64,000 nt of DNA from an uncultured Prevotellaceae bacterium (GTDB lineage Bacteria; Bacteroidota; Bacteroidia; Bacteroidales; UBA932): contig CAMVFZ010000009.1 of the NCBI GenBank assembly GCA_947166905.1, forward strand, positions 1 to 64,000, in the 5' to 3' direction. Both the position numbers and the translations under genes were made by a program. Numbering within the stretch: position 1 is the first letter of the stretch; each line of letters starts with the position of its first letter. The notes under the pieces are model-generated. The model was given only the letters and a program-made list of their open reading frames with translations, did not search any database and had not been told where the DNA came from. This document shows positions 61,661 to 64,000 of the stretch, piece after piece.

Positions 61661-62266
61661 ATGAAGACTATCGCCTTTGACTTAGATGGTACCTTGGTGG
61701 ATGTCTCCGAAAGAGATTATCGTATTTATTGTGATATCCTCCAGAAACTTGGTTATAAGCCAGTCTCTAAAGAAGTGTATTGGCCACTAAGACGAGATGT
61801 AACCGACATACATAATATTTTGGCATTATCTAACCTTGTATCGTCTGAAGATGTTGATACATTCCTTGAACAGAGGAAAGCTCTAATGGAGGAGTGGGAT
61901 TATTTAAGCATTGACAAATTATTTGAGGATGTGGTTGACACCCTTTCTTATCTAAAAAAGAAATATCGACTCCTAATATTGACTAAGAGATATAAAACAA
62001 AGGAGACTGAGAAACAAATAACTGAACTTGGTCTTAGACAGTATGCAGACGTTAAGATTGTTACTGGCAACAAAGAAGAGGCTATGAACGATATCAAAGG
62101 CCTTTTTGCAATGGTCGGTGATACAGAGAACGACATTATTCCAGCTAATAAAATCGGTGTTAAAAGCATAGCTGTAACAACTGGTATTCGTAATACGGAA
62201 AAGTTGAAAACGTATTGCCCTTCTGTTATTGTTAATTCTTTAAGAGAAGTAATTCAATATTTATAA
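61661..62266 (+). CDS. HAD-superfamily hydrolase
   Basis: The 201-aa product has IAFDLDGTLVDVSERDY (nucleophile Asp), the threonine motif LLILTKRYKT, and MVGDTENDIIPANKIG. The helical cap after motif I is of the phosphoglycolate-phosphatase type. It starts ten bases after the ATP-grasp gene and ends one base before the next ATG, so the trio is one unit. Confidence 0.85.
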   Translation: MKTIAFDLDGTLVDVSERDYRIYCDILQKLGYKPVSKEVYWPLRRDVTDIHNILALSNLVSSEDVDTFLEQRKALMEEWDYLSIDKLFEDVVDTLSYLKKKYRLLILTKRYKTKETEKQITELGLRQYADVKIVTGNKEEAMNDIKGLFAMVGDTENDIIPANKIGVKSIAVTTGIRNTEKLKTYCPSVIVNSLREVIQYL

Positions 62267-62267
62267 G

Positions 62268-63320
62268 ATGATTCCATTATATAAGCCTTATATGCCGGCA
62301 GATTTGCCGGAGTTGGGGAATATCCTGCATTCTGGAGCATTAGCTTACGGAAAGTGGGCTAGAGAGTTTGAAAGGAAGTTGGCTGACTACATTGGCGTAA
62401 AGCAAGTCCTATACACCAATACCTATGGCCTTGCTTGGCAAGTATTGATTAGAACACTTGATCTTAAGCCAGGAGATGAGGTTATAGCCACTCCAATGTC
62501 GTGCCTTCAATCCACTATGCCTTTTGCACAGGCAGGGCTGAAGGTGGTTTGGGCTGATATTGACCCTCGCTATGGTATACTTGATCCCGAAAGCGTAAAG
62601 AGTAAAATTACTTCCAGAACGAAACTCGTTTCCAACTACCATTTCTGTGGCTACCCTGGCTATATAGATGAGATTAATGCGATTGCTAAGGAAAACGGAA
62701 TCTTTGTGATTGATGATTGTATAGAAGCTTTTGGCGCTAAGTATAAAGGAAAACGCTTAGGGAATGTTGGCACTACTATGTCTATCTTCAATTTCCAGAC
62801 AGTACGTATGCCCAATACAATTGAGGGTGGCGCACTCGTCTTTGAAGATGACGAGCTTTTCAAAAGAGCGTCAATCATCCGAGACCTTGGTATAGATAGA
62901 AGCATATTCCGCGATAAGAATGGAGAAATATCAGCTGCCTGTGACATAAGCATTCCAAGCGTAAACGCGACACCCAGCGATGTTAACGGCTATATTGGAT
63001 GCTGCCAGATGGGGGTTATCGATGACCTTCTGGAGAAGCAAGCAATAAATGCTAAGCTATGGGAGAATAGGCTGTTTGATATGCCGTCATTCTTGGGATT
63101 TATAGATAGAAAGGATGCAACACCCAACTATTGGATATGTGGTATATTATCTAGCAACAAAGAGGAGGATATGAAGATGTTCAAAGAGCAGGGCTATGCT
63201 TGTTCTGCAGTTCACCTCCCCAATTCCTATTATTCGGCATTTGGAAAACAAGAAATGCCTAAAGGTGTAGACGAGTTTTATAATAAGTTTATTGCACTGC
63301 CTAGCGGGTGGTGGATGTAA
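62268..63320 (+). CDS. DegT-family protein with Arg in place of the PLP lysine
   Basis: The 350-aa product aligns with the aminotransferase at 58542 (MIPLYKPYMP, IATPMSCLQSTMPFAQAGLKVVWADIDPRYGILDP in parts, VIDDCIEAFGAKYKGK). At the Schiff-base site it reads FNFQTVRMPNTIEGG: Arg180 (CGT, 62805-62807) stands where Lys182 stands in the other. It therefore cannot form the normal internal aldimine. It may be a non-PLP or structural homologue, or a PLP-dependent dehydratase-like enzyme of the ColD kind (which has His here). Everything else looks intact. Confidence 0.85.
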   Translation: MIPLYKPYMPADLPELGNILHSGALAYGKWAREFERKLADYIGVKQVLYTNTYGLAWQVLIRTLDLKPGDEVIATPMSCLQSTMPFAQAGLKVVWADIDPRYGILDPESVKSKITSRTKLVSNYHFCGYPGYIDEINAIAKENGIFVIDDCIEAFGAKYKGKRLGNVGTTMSIFNFQTVRMPNTIEGGALVFEDDELFKRASIIRDLGIDRSIFRDKNGEISAACDISIPSVNATPSDVNGYIGCCQMGVIDDLLEKQAINAKLWENRLFDMPSFLGFIDRKDATPNYWICGILSSNKEEDMKMFKEQGYACSAVHLPNSYYSAFGKQEMPKGVDEFYNKFIALPSGWWM

Positions 63321-63331
63321 GGATATATCTT

Positions 63332-64000
63332 ATGATTGAAAATAAAAAGATACCAATTGTTAGCGTTGTGGTGCCTACTTATAATAGGTATCAGTATTTG
63401 TATGATTGTGTTAGGTCACTTCATGATTTACAATCGGAAGAGATAGAGTTTGTCATACAGGATAATACTCCAGATAACAAGGATTTCTCCACTTTCATAG
63501 ATACCTTGAATGATAGTAGAATTAAATACTATCACCAAATGGAACATGTAAGTGTATCCGAGAACTGTGATTTAGGTGTCGCTCATGCAACAGGAGACTT
63601 TGTATGTATGATCGGTGATGATGATACAGTCTGCAGTAGTATAGTTAAAGCGGCCCATTTCATGAAAGATAATAATATTGAGGCGTGTTGTTTCAATTTC
63701 CCAGGCTTTAATTGGCCAGATATGACATTTGAAAATGGCATGACCCAAGAGTCAAATATGTTTTTTAAAACAAAAGCTGATGGGAAGGCTTATATCGTTG
63801 ACGTTTATCAAGAATTCGAAACTAATGTATGTAAAGGCGATTTAACTACTACTGTTCCTCGAGTCTATCATGGATTGGTTTCACGAGATTGTTTATTGCG
63901 CATATACTCAAGAATAGGCACTTATTTCCCTGGCCCGTCTCCTGATATCGCAAATGCGGTAGCCACATGCCTCACAGTTGGGAAAGCTGTCTATTTAAAT
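63332..64000 (+). CDS. Family 2 glycosyltransferase, 3' end outside the window
   Basis: The frame is open from the ATG at 63332 to the window end (223 codons). It has the GT-A start PIVSVVVPTYNRYQYLYDCVRSL, the nucleotide-binding Asp in VIQDNTPDN, and the metal-binding GDDDT (DxD type) near residue 97. It transfers a sugar from a nucleotide donor to the capsule repeat unit; the sugar cannot be told. It begins 11 bases after the DegT-like gene. Confidence 0.88.
   Translation, partial: MIENKKIPIVSVVVPTYNRYQYLYDCVRSLHDLQSEEIEFVIQDNTPDNKDFSTFIDTLNDSRIKYYHQMEHVSVSENCDLGVAHATGDFVCMIGDDDTVCSSIVKAAHFMKDNNIEACCFNFPGFNWPDMTFENGMTQESNMFFKTKADGKAYIVDVYQEFETNVCKGDLTTTVPRVYHGLVSRDCLLRIYSRIGTYFPGPSPDIANAVATCLTVGKAVYLN

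Overview
The window looks like a chromosomal segment of a gut-type Bacteroidales (Bacteroidota). The evidence is the promoter style (TTG, about 20 nt, TAnnTTTG), BACON-domain and fimbrillin-like lipoproteins, an UpxY-type antiterminator heading a capsule locus, a glycine-lipid gene pair (GlsA/GlsB type), and host-glycan hydrolases (GH29, GH89). Species cannot be named from the sequence. There is no rRNA, CRISPR array, phage or classical insertion sequence; one tRNA (Val, CAC) is present.

Layout. 1-592: gene-free, dense in short palindromic repeats. 0.6-21.8 kb: mostly housekeeping, with a HhH protein, rsmI, tdk, a xerD-like recombinase, a very large membrane-anchored HExxH protein, prfA, queF, an RNA methyltransferase, a membrane LytTR regulator, fabH-fabF-fabZ-holA, an ABC-2 exporter, a 5'-nucleotidase split over two lipoproteins, the acyltransferase pair glsA-glsB, and a GltD-like oxidoreductase. 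21.9-30.0 kb: a five-gene secreted operon (BACON lipoprotein, M6 peptidase, alpha-L-fucosidase, alpha-N-acetylglucosaminidase, sodium/solute symporter) ending in a terminator, then about 670 gene-free bases rich in inverted repeats. 30.7-38.9 kb: a membrane-anchored deformylase, trmO, tRNA-Val, a porin and a potABC-D-D polyamine uptake operon.

38.9-64.0 kb is a capsule/exopolysaccharide locus opened by a strong promoter, a leader and upxY. Its first part (39.7-50.6 kb) is GC-rich and disordered: rmlB, ugd and rmlA are mixed with fimbrillin, rubrerythrin, superoxide dismutase and an epimerase, a broken second rmlA, and two broken near-identical copies of an FnlC/WbjD-type UDP-GlcNAc 2-epimerase. 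Short palindromic elements sit inside coding sequences here, often in frame (ugd, sod, epimerase copy 1). Between the two epimerase fragments lies a two-gene module, an ABC-type AAA ATPase plus an unknown 221-aa partner, bounded by 11-bp direct repeats; it has the look of an anti-phage defence cassette. From 50.7 kb the DNA becomes AT-rich: a beta-helix protein, a cassette matching the pneumococcal CDP-2-glycerol pathway (cytidylyltransferase, HAD, reductase) with a TagB/TagF-like glycerophosphotransferase, a Wzy-like polymerase, an FnlA/CapE-type dehydratase, an aminotransferase, an O-acyltransferase, then an ATP-grasp/HAD/DegT-like trio whose DegT homologue has Arg in place of the catalytic Lys, and a glycosyltransferase cut by the window end.

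The most notable items are the in-frame palindromic insertions in protein genes, the ATPase/partner cassette between duplicated epimerase remnants, the glycerol-phosphate cassette in a Gram-negative capsule locus, and the Lys-less DegT homologue.
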